From assembly GCA_017610265.1 (NCBI GenBank), contig JAFCCH010000001.1, forward strand, positions 1 to 40,820: 40,820 nucleotides of DNA, written 5' to 3'. The translations under genes and the position numbers were made by a program. The notes under the pieces are model-generated. The model searched no databases, was not told the origin of the DNA, and was given only the letters and a program-made list of their open reading frames with translations. Below, one piece after another: positions 14,975 to 23,275 of this stretch; positions within the stretch are counted from its first letter, which is position 1, and the number at the start of each line of letters is the position of its first letter. The DNA comes from Nitrososphaerota archaeon. GTDB taxonomy: Archaea > Iainarchaeota > Iainarchaeia > Iainarchaeales > GCA-2688035.

Positions 14975-16848
14975 TTTTTTGCCTCTTGCTTTAATTGCTC
15001 TTTTTCTTTATTTAAGTATTTCTTTTTGCCTGTTTTCTGACTTTTTTTGATTGATGGATCAATTTCCTGTTCCTTGTTACTGCCAAAAATCTGCCTTACT
15101 TGTGTTGTTACAGTATCCAGCGTGTTTTTGTTAATTATCCCTTCCTTGTTCAATTTCTGCAAGTAATCTGTAAAAGACTCATAGTCCAGGCCCTTGCTTT
15201 GCAGAATGTTGAACTCTTTTTCTCCTAGTGGACCAAGGGCATTTATCAGAACCTTTTTGGCCTTTTTCCTAATGTCCTCCTGTGGTGAAAACAGCATCTT
15301 TATTGGCTTGATGTTCTTTTCCGGCGTGAACGGAACCGTAAAATAAAAAGTTGAGCCCTTTTCTTTTTCACTTTCAACCCAAAGCTTTCCCTTCTGTGAT
15401 TCGGCTATTCCCTTACAAATTGTCAGTCCAAGTCCGGTTCCTCCAAATTTTCTGTACATTGTTTGCTCTTCCTGGAAAAATGGCTCAAAAATGCGCAGCT
15501 GGTTTTCTTTTGATATTCCAATTCCTTTGTCCTTTACTGAGAAAAGAATGTCTGTTTTTCTTGCCTGGGCCGAAATTGTTATTGTGCTGTTTTCTGGAGA
15601 AAACTTGGTTGCGTTGTTGACAAGATTTCGTAAAATCTGCATTGTCCTGTCAGGGTCAACTTCTATTACTGGTAATCTGCCAATGTTTGCAACATACTTG
15701 ATTTTCTTTTCAGGCATGAATTCTTTCATGCTTTTGATTAACCTTTGAATATGCGGTGTCAGGTCTGCTTTAACAAACCTAAATTTTAGTCTTGCTGCTT
15801 CAATTCTTGAAATATCCAAAAAGTCCACAATTATGTTGTCTAGTCTGGTTGTGTTTCTCAGAACAAGATCAAGTGATTCAGCCTGTTTTTTGTTTAGCTT
15901 TCCGTAAAATCCCTCTTTCAACATTTGCAGCTGTGCTTTCATTGGAGTCATTGGGCTTCTAAGCTCGTGACTGGTGATTGACAAAAATTCTGTTTTAGCA
16001 TGATCCAACTCCTTATGTTCTTGCTCTGATTTCTCCAGGGCGTTTACAGTCATGTTAACTGTTGCACCCATTTCTTCTAATTCGTCGCCGCTTTTTATGT
16101 TAACCCTTACCTTAAAGTTTCCTTTTTTAATTTCGCGGATTGCGTTGCTTAGTTTTTTCACAGGTTGTACAATCGACTGCGAAATAAAAAATCCGATAAC
16201 ACTGCTCAAAAAAATGATAAAGAGCGTGCTTGATAAAAGAATTGTTTTGGTTTCAGTAATTTGTCTGTCAAACTTTTTTCCTTTATCTTCAAGCTCTGTT
16301 TTGTGTGTTTCAAGATGCCTGTTTACCTGATTACTTATCGGAAAGTACAGTGGCTTGTACAATTTGTTCATTTCATCCATCAATTGCCCACTTTCAGCCC
16401 CTCTGTCTTTCATTTCAACTATTTTATTGTTTACGATGACAAGTTGATCTACTTTTCTGTCCAATTCTTCGGCATCATCCACTTCTTCCGGTCCAAAATA
16501 AGATTCGTATTCCAGATGCCTTTTGGAGGCATTGCTGAGGTCTAATCCGGCTTCATCTATCCATTCTTTTACGGTTTTTCCATTTCTTTCAACATTGCCT
16601 CTTACAATATATCCAATGGTATATGCTTTGAGTTTTTCAAGATTTCCTTTTATTTCAAGTATTGCAATTGTGCCTGGCAAAATGTCTGTTTCAATTTCTT
16701 CGTATGTTGCCCCAATGTTGCTGATATAGCTGTTTTCTGAAATTGCAACAATTAAAAGAAAGATAATGGTTAAACCTATCCAAACCGCAAACTTTTTTCT
16801 GATTGACCCAAACAGCGCCTTTTTCAGGCTGAATCCTTTTTCTTCCAT
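14971..16848 (-). CDS. membrane histidine kinase with novel C-terminal extension
   Basis: This 625-residue sensor kinase has TM helices at 19-37 and 203-223 flanking a helical extracellular sensor of four-helix type, HAMP (224-275), HisKA with the phospho-acceptor His294 in SHELRSPMTP, and HATPase (about 395-508) with N box LRNLVNNATKF, G1 DKGIGIS and G2 GGTGLGL. All catalytic boxes are intact. After the kinase there are about 115 extra residues: a compact helical segment (about 515-590, with LGPLGEKEFNILQSKGL and LNKEGIINK) and a Lys-rich tail. I do not recognise this extension. The start is the ATG at 16848; a TTG two codons earlier is less likely. Likely partners are the receivers just upstream. 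Confidence 0.88.
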   Translation of the reverse strand: MEEKGFSLKKALFGSIRKKFAVWIGLTIIFLLIVAISENSYISNIGATYEEIETDILPGTIAILEIKGNLEKLKAYTIGYIVRGNVERNGKTVKEWIDEAGLDLSNASKRHLEYESYFGPEEVDDAEELDRKVDQLVIVNNKIVEMKDRGAESGQLMDEMNKLYKPLYFPISNQVNRHLETHKTELEDKGKKFDRQITETKTILLSSTLFIIFLSSVIGFFISQSIVQPVKKLSNAIREIKKGNFKVRVNIKSGDELEEMGATVNMTVNALEKSEQEHKELDHAKTEFLSITSHELRSPMTPMKAQLQMLKEGFYGKLNKKQAESLDLVLRNTTRLDNIIVDFLDISRIEAARLKFRFVKADLTPHIQRLIKSMKEFMPEKKIKYVANIGRLPVIEVDPDRTMQILRNLVNNATKFSPENSTITISAQARKTDILFSVKDKGIGISKENQLRIFEPFFQEEQTMYRKFGGTGLGLTICKGIAESQKGKLWVESEKEKGSTFYFTVPFTPEKNIKPIKMLFSPQEDIRKKAKKVLINALGPLGEKEFNILQSKGLDYESFTDYLQKLNKEGIINKNTLDTVTTQVRQIFGSNKEQEIDPSIKKSQKTGKKKYLNKEKEQLKQEAKK

Positions 16849-16860
16849 AAACAATCGCTT

Positions 16861-17400
16861 TTACACAGAGGGGTAGGCCTTGCTTAGGTCTATTACTCTG
16901 TCCACAAACATGCTTGTTTCTTGGACAAGCGCATCCTGTTCCTTTACCTTTATTGCATAGAACACTGCCTTGCTTTTTGTTGCCCTGACCCTTGCCGCGG
17001 TATTTGAAATAAATCTGGCAACAGGGACCTTGCCTTCGTAGACCATAAGGTTTGTGATTGAATCAAAAATAATATACTCAAAACCATGCCTTAAGAGTTT
17101 GGTTATTTTTATTGAGAGCTCGGTAAAGGCTGCCGGGGAACTGACATAATAACATTGATCTGTGTCGTCTACGTCCTTAATCGTCTTGGTGATTGCGTCA
17201 ACAAACACAAAATTGCTTATGTCAATTCCTTCTTTTTCAAAATTTTCCGTTAGTGCAGTAAATGTCTTGTTCAATGTAATGTAGCCAACAGTGCCTCCGC
17301 TGATTTGCTTTGCAATGTCTGAAGCAATTTCGTTGTATTGCATACTTGGCATTACTAACAGAATACTTTGGTTTTTGGACAACTCTTGAAGAATGTCCAT
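16861..17400 (-). CDS. P-loop-less KaiC/RecA-like protein (paralogue B)
   Basis: This 179-residue protein has the layout of a minimal RecA/KaiC core with the P-loop lost: the first strand reads SILLVMPSMQYNEIA, with no GK[T/S]. The Walker B-like strand is YIIFDSITNLMVYEG. Further shared blocks are LTENFEKEGIDISNFVFVDAI and YYVSSPAAFTELSIKITKLL. The gene starts one base after the stop of a receiver gene and lies 12 bases before the histidine kinase start, so receiver, pseudo-KaiC and kinase are translated as a unit. It is probably a protein-protein adaptor rather than an ATPase. This is inferred from the lost motif and the neighbours. Confidence 0.68.
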   Translation of the reverse strand: MDILQELSKNQSILLVMPSMQYNEIASDIAKQISGGTVGYITLNKTFTALTENFEKEGIDISNFVFVDAITKTIKDVDDTDQCYYVSSPAAFTELSIKITKLLRHGFEYIIFDSITNLMVYEGKVPVARFISNTAARVRATKSKAVFYAIKVKEQDALVQETSMFVDRVIDLSKAYPSV

Positions 17401-17401
17401 T

Positions 17402-17758
17402 TTATTCGCCCACTATCTTCTTTACTCTTTCAAGCAATGTGTTAACGTCAAAAGGCTTTTGAATAAAGTCCACAATATTTTTTTGCTTTAGAAGCTCTTC
17501 CTTTTCAGCTTCACCTGTTCTTACAACACTGAGGTAAGAGATTTTAATGTTTTTAATCTGTGGAACGATTTGCTTTACTGGAGTGCCAGGCATCATAATA
17601 TCCAGTAGTATTAGGTCTGGTTTTGTTTCCTTTAACTTTTCCAGGCAGTCGTCTCCATTGACTGCTTCAACTACTGTGTAACCTTTTCCTTCAAGAATTG
17701 TCCTGACAGTAATTCTGATGTCTTTTTCATCGTCAACAATCATTATTGTTTTTCCCAC
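17402..17758 (-). CDS. single-domain response regulator (receiver)
   Basis: This 118-residue CheY-like receiver has the acidic pair DD (9-10), phospho-acceptor Asp53 in LLDIMMPG, a Ser (SYLSVV) at the switch position and the conserved Lys in FIQKPF. It ends at the receiver fold with no output domain. It lies 3 bases after another receiver gene and 1 base before pseudo-KaiC paralogue B. It shares the SVV switch region and FIQKPF with the 17762-18115 receiver, so those two form a subgroup. It must act by protein contact or as a phosphate relay. Confidence 0.9.
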   Translation of the reverse strand: MGKTIMIVDDEKDIRITVRTILEGKGYTVVEAVNGDDCLEKLKETKPDLILLDIMMPGTPVKQIVPQIKNIKISYLSVVRTGEAEKEELLKQKNIVDFIQKPFDVNTLLERVKKIVGE

Positions 17759-17761
17759 TTT

Positions 17762-18115
17762 TTATTCCCCCAAAACTTCTTTTATCTTTCCAATAAATGT
17801 TTTCTCAGAAAACGGCTTTTGAATAAAGCCATCAACTTCGTCCATTAAAACTTCCTTTTGAGGCACAACTGAAACATAAAGGAGTTTTGTTCGCTCGTTT
17901 GCCTTTTCTTTAATCAACTTAACAAGGTCATAGCCTGAAAGGGTTGGCATTCTAATATCTACCAGAATTAAATCAAAGTCCTTTATTTTGAGTAAGTCCA
18001 TTGCCTGGGCTCCGTTTGTGGCTATGGTTGCCTCATAACCCTCTTTTTCAATCAAATTTTTAATGCTCTGCAAATCATCAAAAACGTCGTCAATTACCAA
18101 AATGCTTTTTGCCAT
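17762..18115 (-). CDS. single-domain response regulator (receiver)
   Basis: This 117-residue receiver has DD at 9-10, Asp53 in LVDIRMP, Ser in LYVSVV, and the Lys in FIQKPF; all phosphorylation residues are kept. It is the first gene after a strong promoter: CTTTATATAAAAG at 18163-18175 and AGGAGG (18124-18129) eight bases before the ATG. This start therefore probably opens a transcript that runs through the second receiver, pseudo-KaiC B, the HAMP kinase and the Cache receptor. No output domain. Confidence 0.9.
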   Translation of the reverse strand: MAKSILVIDDVFDDLQSIKNLIEKEGYEATIATNGAQAMDLLKIKDFDLILVDIRMPTLSGYDLVKLIKEKANERTKLLYVSVVPQKEVLMDEVDGFIQKPFSEKTFIGKIKEVLGE

Positions 18116-18123
18116 ATCTAAAT

Positions 18124-18191
18124 CCTCCTAACAATAACAAGTTTCCAAATAATTACTAGTTTCTTTTATATAAAGAATTCGTTTTCGAAAA
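18124..18191 (-). promoter_or_regulatory. promoter of the receiver/pseudo-KaiC/kinase operon
   Basis: On the minus strand there are, in order, a perfect palindrome TTTTCGAAAA (18182-18191), a TATA box CTTTATATAAAAG (18163-18175), and AGGAGG (18124-18129) eight bases before the receiver ATG. The palindrome sits just upstream of the TATA/BRE position, where archaeal activators bind. Confidence 0.55.
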
Positions 18192-18195
18192 GAGA

Positions 18196-18582
18196 CTATA
18201 AAAAGCCCTTTAGCCAGGTCATTGCCTTTTCCTTGTCTGAAAACATCTTTGCTGGACAAGCTGGCTTGTTTACCTTGAGAAAAAGGTTTCCAACAGTTCT
18301 GCTCAACGGCGATTTTGCAAGCAGTGCAATCGCGCTCCAGACCTTGGCGCTTTCCTTTCCTGCAAAATATTGTTTTGCCAGCATGCTTATCTTCTTGACT
18401 TTGTCTAAATAAACAATTTGCGGCACCTTCTTTCCATTGCTTAACCTTTTGGACCTTTTAACATCTTCTTTGGCATCTGCCAAATTAAGCTCAATACCCT
18501 CATGGTAATCGGTGTGTAAAATTCCAAATTCGTCAAGCCTGATTCGACCCTTTTTGTATCGCAAAACTTTTTCTTCTGCCAT
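18196..18582 (-). CDS. DUF7793/STAS-like small protein
   Basis: This 128-residue soluble protein resembles the DUF7793 type of STAS/SpoIIAA-like proteins: a beta start (RIRLDEFGILHTDYHEG), then ELNLADAKEDVK, LSNGKKVPQIVYLDKVKKI, an AKQYFAG helix, SPLSRTVGNLFLKVNKP and a C-terminal MTWLKGFL helix. These proteins are often found beside sensor kinases, mostly in bacteria. The start is the ATG at 18582, eight bases from AGAGG; the ATG two codons earlier would leave only two bases. Its ribosome site overlaps the stop of the eight-PAS kinase, so the two are likely co-translated. Role (adaptor or anti-sigma-like partner) unknown. Family call is from recalled pattern only. Confidence 0.6.
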   Translation of the reverse strand: MAEEKVLRYKKGRIRLDEFGILHTDYHEGIELNLADAKEDVKRSKRLSNGKKVPQIVYLDKVKKISMLAKQYFAGKESAKVWSAIALLAKSPLSRTVGNLFLKVNKPACPAKMFSDKEKAMTWLKGFL

Positions 18583-18593
18583 AAACATTGCCT

Positions 18594-21500
18594 CTATTTG
18601 CCTTCAAATGGAATTGAGAAATAGAAAGAGCTTCCCTTACCCAATTTGCTTTTGACCCAAATTTTTCCCTTGTGGGCGTCAATTATTTGCTTGCAGATGC
18701 TTAGGCCAAGCCCTGTTCCTGGCACTGTCTTCTCTGCCTGGAAAAATTGTGTAAACAGCTTTTTCTGGTTAGCCTTGCTTATTCCTGTTCCAAAATCCCT
18801 TATTTCAACAACAAAGTTGTTGCCTTTTTTTTCTGCAATTATCCTGACTTCTCCGCCAATTCTGCTGAATTTTATTGCGTTCTCCAAAAGGTTTTTGACA
18901 ACAGTGAAGATTTCTTCCGAGTCAAGTATAATCTGGCCTGTTTTTGCTATATCTTTAACAATTTTGATTTCTTTGTTGTTTGCCTCTATTTCCATTGACT
19001 CAATAACCTCTTTCATAAGGTTTTGAATTGATGTTTTGACTTTTCTTATGGCAATTCCTTTTGCTTTAATCTTTGAGGTTTCCAAAACCTTTCCAATAGT
19101 GTTTTTTAGCCTGTCCTCTTCAAGCAGCATTGTTTCAATTATTTCCTGTTGGGGTTCAGTTAATGAGCCTATTTTTCCTTCTGCCAATGATTCTGTAAAG
19201 CTCATCATTGAGGTCAGAGGTGTTTTTAATTCGTGGGATGCTGCGCTTAGGAACTCGTCTTTTGCCTTGTCAAGCCTTTGCAGTTCAACTACCTGGTTTT
19301 TGATTGTTTCCTCGGCCTTCTTTTGTTCAGTAATGTTTTTAGCCAGTCCAATCACTGCAATTGTCTTGCCTTTTTCTCCTTTTATCGGGCTTAGGGTAAC
19401 ACTTATCCATGAAATTTTGTCTTGAACAACTATTTTTGTCTGTGACCCTTTTGGCTTTCCTGTTTTAAAAACAATATCTAAATTTGCAGAATAACTGTCA
19501 GCAAGTTTTTTTGGAAATAATTCAAAAATGCTTTTTTCAACAATTTTTTCAGGTTTTTGTTTTAATTCTTGGGCAGCTGCCTTATTTACAGACAAAACCT
19601 TTTTGTCGGGGCTAATCATAAAAATCATGTCACTTGCGCTTTCAACAAGGCTTCTGTATTTTTCTTCACTTTCCCTAATTTTAAGATTTAGGTTTTGCAG
19701 TTGGTTGATATTTGCCTTTAGGAGAATCTGGTTCAGCCTAAGGTTTTCTTCAGTCTTCTTTTTTTCGGTAATGTCTCTTGAAACATTGGCGAGATAAATT
19801 GGTTTTCCTGTATTTTCATCTTTTATTGTAAATGTCATGGTATGTACATCGGTTATTTTTCCTGTTTTAATATTTTTGTAGGCAAGTTCACCTTCCCATT
19901 TTCCTTTCTTTAACGCTGTTGGAATCAGTTCTTTTTTCACTGTGTTCATAAACTTGTCCGGAATTACTTCAAAAATTTTGTGGTTATTAATCTTCTTTGG
20001 ATTAATTCCCAGTATCTTGCTTCCAACTCTATTGAGGAACACCATTCTTCCATTCAAATCAGTCAGGTTCACAACTTCGCTGTTGTATTTTGAAATGCTT
20101 GCAAGTTTTTTTATTTTTTCTTCAGCTTTTTTTCTATCACTTATATCACGAACCGTTGCTTGCAGTAAATTTTTTCCATTCAGAGTTATTTTGTTTAGTA
20201 AAATTGTTGCATAGAAATCTTCTCCACTTATTTTTTTGTGGGTCCATTCGAAAAAGTTGGTTCCTTTTTTGAGTGCTTTTTTAATCATTTTTTTGGCTTT
20301 AATGCTTGAAAGCTGTCCATCAGGCTGATACTTTGGAGAAATCTCCCAAGGCCTTAAAGTAGTAAATTCTTTTTCGTCTTTTACACCAAACATTTTTATT
20401 ATTGAGGGATTTCCTGAAGTGAATTTCCAACTTGGAGGTTCCAAGGTCATCAAAGCATCTTTTGAATTGTTAAACAGTGTTCTGAATTTTTCCTCACTTT
20501 CTTTTAATGCTTCTTCAGCCTTTTTCTTTTCTGTTATGTTATCATAAACGCCAATAATTCCGATTATTTTTTCATTGATGTCCCTCAAAGGCCTCTTGCT
20601 TGTTCTTAGCCATATTTTATTTCCTTTTGAGTCTATTTGAAGCTCTTCATAAAACAATTTTTCTTTTCCGCTTTCCATAACTTGTTTATCGTCCTTTCTA
20701 TACAATTTTGCCTGTTTTTTCCAGTTCATTTCAAAATCGGTTTTGCCAACAAGGTTTTCAGATTTTCTCATTCCGGCGTCTTTGGCAAATATTTCGTTGC
20801 TTCCTAAATAAACACAATTTAGGTCCTTCCAGAAAACTCTTGAAGGGATTGATTCAAGAACCAACTTTAACATCCCTTGAGATTTTTTTACCTCTTCGTC
20901 GGCTTTCTTTCTTTCAGTTATGTCTCTTCCTATTGAAATTACAAGTGGCTTGTTTTCTTCGCTTTTTATAAGTGAGGCCTTGTATTCAAATGGTATCCTT
21001 TTACCTGTTTTGGTTATTAAGGAGAGTTCAACAATGCCGCTTCCTGTTTTAAGAATCTGTTTAATAACAGCGCTTGCTTTCTTCAAGTCTTTTTTGGAGT
21101 AATAAGAATTAGGGGCCTTCATTTTAGCAATTTTTTTGTCTGAATAACCTGAAACCTTTGAGAAATTCTTGTTCCACCTAATTGCCTTTCCGGTCTTTGA
21201 ATTAAATGCAAAGAAGGTGTCTGTTTGGGCATTGATGGCTTTGTCGGTAAATTCTTTTTCTTTCTTCAATGCAATATCTGCATTTTTTCTTTTGGTTATG
21301 TCTGAAAAAATTCCATCTACATACTGTTCCTTGCCTTTTTTGTATGCTTGCAGAGATCTCTCATACAACCATATCCAGTTTCCATTTTTGTGTTTAATCC
21401 TGTATTTAACGTCATAATTTTTTCCCTTTGAAAAAAGGTTTGCAAACGCCTTCTTTACTTTTTTAAGATCTTTTGGGTGAATTCTCCCAAACCATAATTT

Positions 21501-22424
21501 GCCTCCAGCTTTGTAAATTTCTTTTTGTGTAAAACCATAAACTTTTTTAATATTGGGGCTTATAAAAACAGTTTTTCCTTGCTTGCTTGTAGTCCAAGTT
21601 ACATCAGGTATGTTTTCGATAAGATGCCTGTATTGCATTTCGCTTTTCTTTAATTCTTCTTCCGCTTTTTTTTCTTTAGTGATGTCTCGGCAGACAGCGA
21701 TTCTTATTATCTTGTCCTCGCTTTTAATCTTTTTTGCATGAATCTGCAGCAGGAATTTTGTTCCGTTTTTTTTCAGGCCAATTGTTTTATAGGGCTTTTC
21801 AAACTCTTTGCGAATTTTTTCCAGAACGGCGTCTCTTTCTTTAGGAGCAATTAGTTGCAGTGCATTCTTTCCCAAAAGCTCTTTTTTTGAATAACCAAAA
21901 ATTTTTGCAAACTGATTGTTAAGGTCTAATATCTTACCCCTGTCGTGGATAAGAACTCCTTCAAAAACAACCTGTGAAAATCTCTTAAAGCGACTTATTC
22001 CTTTTTTAATTTCAGTCTGCTTTCTTTCCAATGTAGTGTATGCCTTTTCATCGGTTATGTCGTGAAAGACCTCTAAAATTCCTTTCTTGCCGTTTGGAAG
22101 CCTTATTCCTGTATGGCTTACCCTATAGGTTCTGTTGCCTGCGATTCCTTCAACCTCAATTGTTTTAGTCTGACCAATTTTAATAGGCTTTTTTATAGGG
22201 CAATTGCTGCATTGCTGTTTGTTCTTCTTATAAACTTTGAAACACTTTTTCCCAATTGCTTTTTTTCCAAAAATCTTCAAAAAGAATTTGTTCAAATAGA
22301 GAATTCGAAGCTTTTCGTCGACAATGTTAACACCTAAAGGCATTAAGTCCAAGGTGTGTTTTGCTGCGTCTGAGTTAAACTCTTCTAATTTGGCAATAGC
22401 TGTTTTTCTCGGCTTCTTTCCCAT
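18594..22424 (-). CDS. soluble histidine kinase with eight PAS domains
   Basis: About 1276 residues with no membrane segment. Eight PAS domains lie at roughly 22-127, 142-252, 259-379, 387-505, 512-637, 642-767, 772-890 and 917-1035. HisKA follows with the acceptor His near 1064 (SHELKTPLTS), then HATPase (about 1167-1274) with NLLENAIKF, DFGTGIS and GTGLGL; all boxes are intact. PAS1 has a Cys cluster (C61, C72, C75 in CFKVY and QQCSNCP), which could bind metal, heme or respond to redox. Linkers end in the usual DIT-x-KKKAEE coiled coils. The start used is the ATG at 22424; a GTG at 22433 is possible. It is a cytoplasmic multi-input sensor, probably feeding the flanking receivers. Confidence 0.92.
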   Translation of the reverse strand: MGKKPRKTAIAKLEEFNSDAAKHTLDLMPLGVNIVDEKLRILYLNKFFLKIFGKKAIGKKCFKVYKKNKQQCSNCPIKKPIKIGQTKTIEVEGIAGNRTYRVSHTGIRLPNGKKGILEVFHDITDEKAYTTLERKQTEIKKGISRFKRFSQVVFEGVLIHDRGKILDLNNQFAKIFGYSKKELLGKNALQLIAPKERDAVLEKIRKEFEKPYKTIGLKKNGTKFLLQIHAKKIKSEDKIIRIAVCRDITKEKKAEEELKKSEMQYRHLIENIPDVTWTTSKQGKTVFISPNIKKVYGFTQKEIYKAGGKLWFGRIHPKDLKKVKKAFANLFSKGKNYDVKYRIKHKNGNWIWLYERSLQAYKKGKEQYVDGIFSDITKRKNADIALKKEKEFTDKAINAQTDTFFAFNSKTGKAIRWNKNFSKVSGYSDKKIAKMKAPNSYYSKKDLKKASAVIKQILKTGSGIVELSLITKTGKRIPFEYKASLIKSEENKPLVISIGRDITERKKADEEVKKSQGMLKLVLESIPSRVFWKDLNCVYLGSNEIFAKDAGMRKSENLVGKTDFEMNWKKQAKLYRKDDKQVMESGKEKLFYEELQIDSKGNKIWLRTSKRPLRDINEKIIGIIGVYDNITEKKKAEEALKESEEKFRTLFNNSKDALMTLEPPSWKFTSGNPSIIKMFGVKDEKEFTTLRPWEISPKYQPDGQLSSIKAKKMIKKALKKGTNFFEWTHKKISGEDFYATILLNKITLNGKNLLQATVRDISDRKKAEEKIKKLASISKYNSEVVNLTDLNGRMVFLNRVGSKILGINPKKINNHKIFEVIPDKFMNTVKKELIPTALKKGKWEGELAYKNIKTGKITDVHTMTFTIKDENTGKPIYLANVSRDITEKKKTEENLRLNQILLKANINQLQNLNLKIRESEEKYRSLVESASDMIFMISPDKKVLSVNKAAAQELKQKPEKIVEKSIFELFPKKLADSYSANLDIVFKTGKPKGSQTKIVVQDKISWISVTLSPIKGEKGKTIAVIGLAKNITEQKKAEETIKNQVVELQRLDKAKDEFLSAASHELKTPLTSMMSFTESLAEGKIGSLTEPQQEIIETMLLEEDRLKNTIGKVLETSKIKAKGIAIRKVKTSIQNLMKEVIESMEIEANNKEIKIVKDIAKTGQIILDSEEIFTVVKNLLENAIKFSRIGGEVRIIAEKKGNNFVVEIRDFGTGISKANQKKLFTQFFQAEKTVPGTGLGLSICKQIIDAHKGKIWVKSKLGKGSSFYFSIPFEGK

Positions 22425-22456
22425 AGACCCCACGTGCTTTGTTTAAGAGTAAGATA

Positions 22457-22825
22457 TTATGCAAGCAATGCCTTGACTCTTTGAACAAGGTCCCTGTTTT
22501 TGAACGGTTTTCTGATATATTCAAGAACGCCCATTTCCTTCAAGTCGTTTAACCCTGTTTCAGAGAACTTTGCAACAGTCAAAACCATTAGCTTTGACTT
22601 TTTCAGGTTTTCGTCGGCGCAAATCTTTTCGCAGAGTTGGACTCCGCTCATTTCTGGCATAAAAACATCAATTATCACCAAGTCGTAAAATGTTTGCTCC
22701 ATTTTCTCAAGGGCTTCCACTGCATTTGACGCACATTCCACTTCAAGGCCTTCACCTGCCAGCGCAATTCCAACTGCGTTGAGAATGCTTGGTTCGTCAT
22801 CCACCACTAAAACTTTTTTTGCCAT
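22457..22825 (-). CDS. single-domain response regulator (receiver)
   Basis: This 122-residue receiver has DD at 9-10, Asp53 in IIDVFMPEMSG, Thr in VLTVAKFSE and Lys in YIRKPF. No output domain. The ATG at 22825 is ten bases after GGAG and is preferred over a GTG three codons earlier, which would sit one base from it. It is a close paralogue of the receiver at 25419-25787: both share CEKI, VLTVAKFSE and RV-A-L near the end. It lies directly upstream of the eight-PAS kinase, its likely phospho-donor. Confidence 0.9.
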   Translation of the reverse strand: MAKKVLVVDDEPSILNAVGIALAGEGLEVECASNAVEALEKMEQTFYDLVIIDVFMPEMSGVQLCEKICADENLKKSKLMVLTVAKFSETGLNDLKEMGVLEYIRKPFKNRDLVQRVKALLA

Positions 22826-22846
22826 TTGCTTCACGCTCCAGAATTT

Positions 22847-23212
22847 TTATTTTCCAAGTACGTTTTTAATTTTTTCAATAATCTCTTTGTTGTTAAACGG
22901 TTTCATTATATAATCGCCAACGCCTTCTTTTTTCAGTTCCTCAATTTTTTTCTCAGAAATTTTAAAAACCGCCGTAATCATTATAACTTTTGTTTTCTTG
23001 TTGAACTTTTTGAACTCTTCAAAGAATTCCCAACCACCCATCAGTGGCATTAGAATATCAACAAGGACAAGGTCAACATTGTCTTTTTTCAATTCTGTTA
23101 AAGCGTCTTCTCCGTTGTCAAGTGAAAGAACTTCAAAGCCCTCGTTTTCAAGAATTATTTTTAGGGCTTTTCTTGTGGATTCGTCGTCGTCTACAACCAT
23201 TATTTTTGTCAT
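22847..23212 (-). CDS. single-domain response regulator (receiver)
   Basis: This 121-residue receiver has a run of three Asp (8-10), Asp52 in LVDILMPLMGG, Thr in VIMITAVF and Lys in YIMKPF. It ends with the receiver fold. It lies between pseudo-KaiC paralogue C and another receiver, all on the same strand with short gaps. Its segment FFEEFKKFNKKTK is more basic than in its neighbours. It needs a protein partner for output. Confidence 0.9.
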   Translation of the reverse strand: MTKIMVVDDDESTRKALKIILENEGFEVLSLDNGEDALTELKKDNVDLVLVDILMPLMGGWEFFEEFKKFNKKTKVIMITAVFKISEKKIEELKKEGVGDYIMKPFNNKEIIEKIKNVLGK

Positions 23213-23275
23213 GTTTTATCCCTTAACCTGTTTTATCTAATGGTTTTCTTTCTTAAAAAACATTCCATTTTGCTA

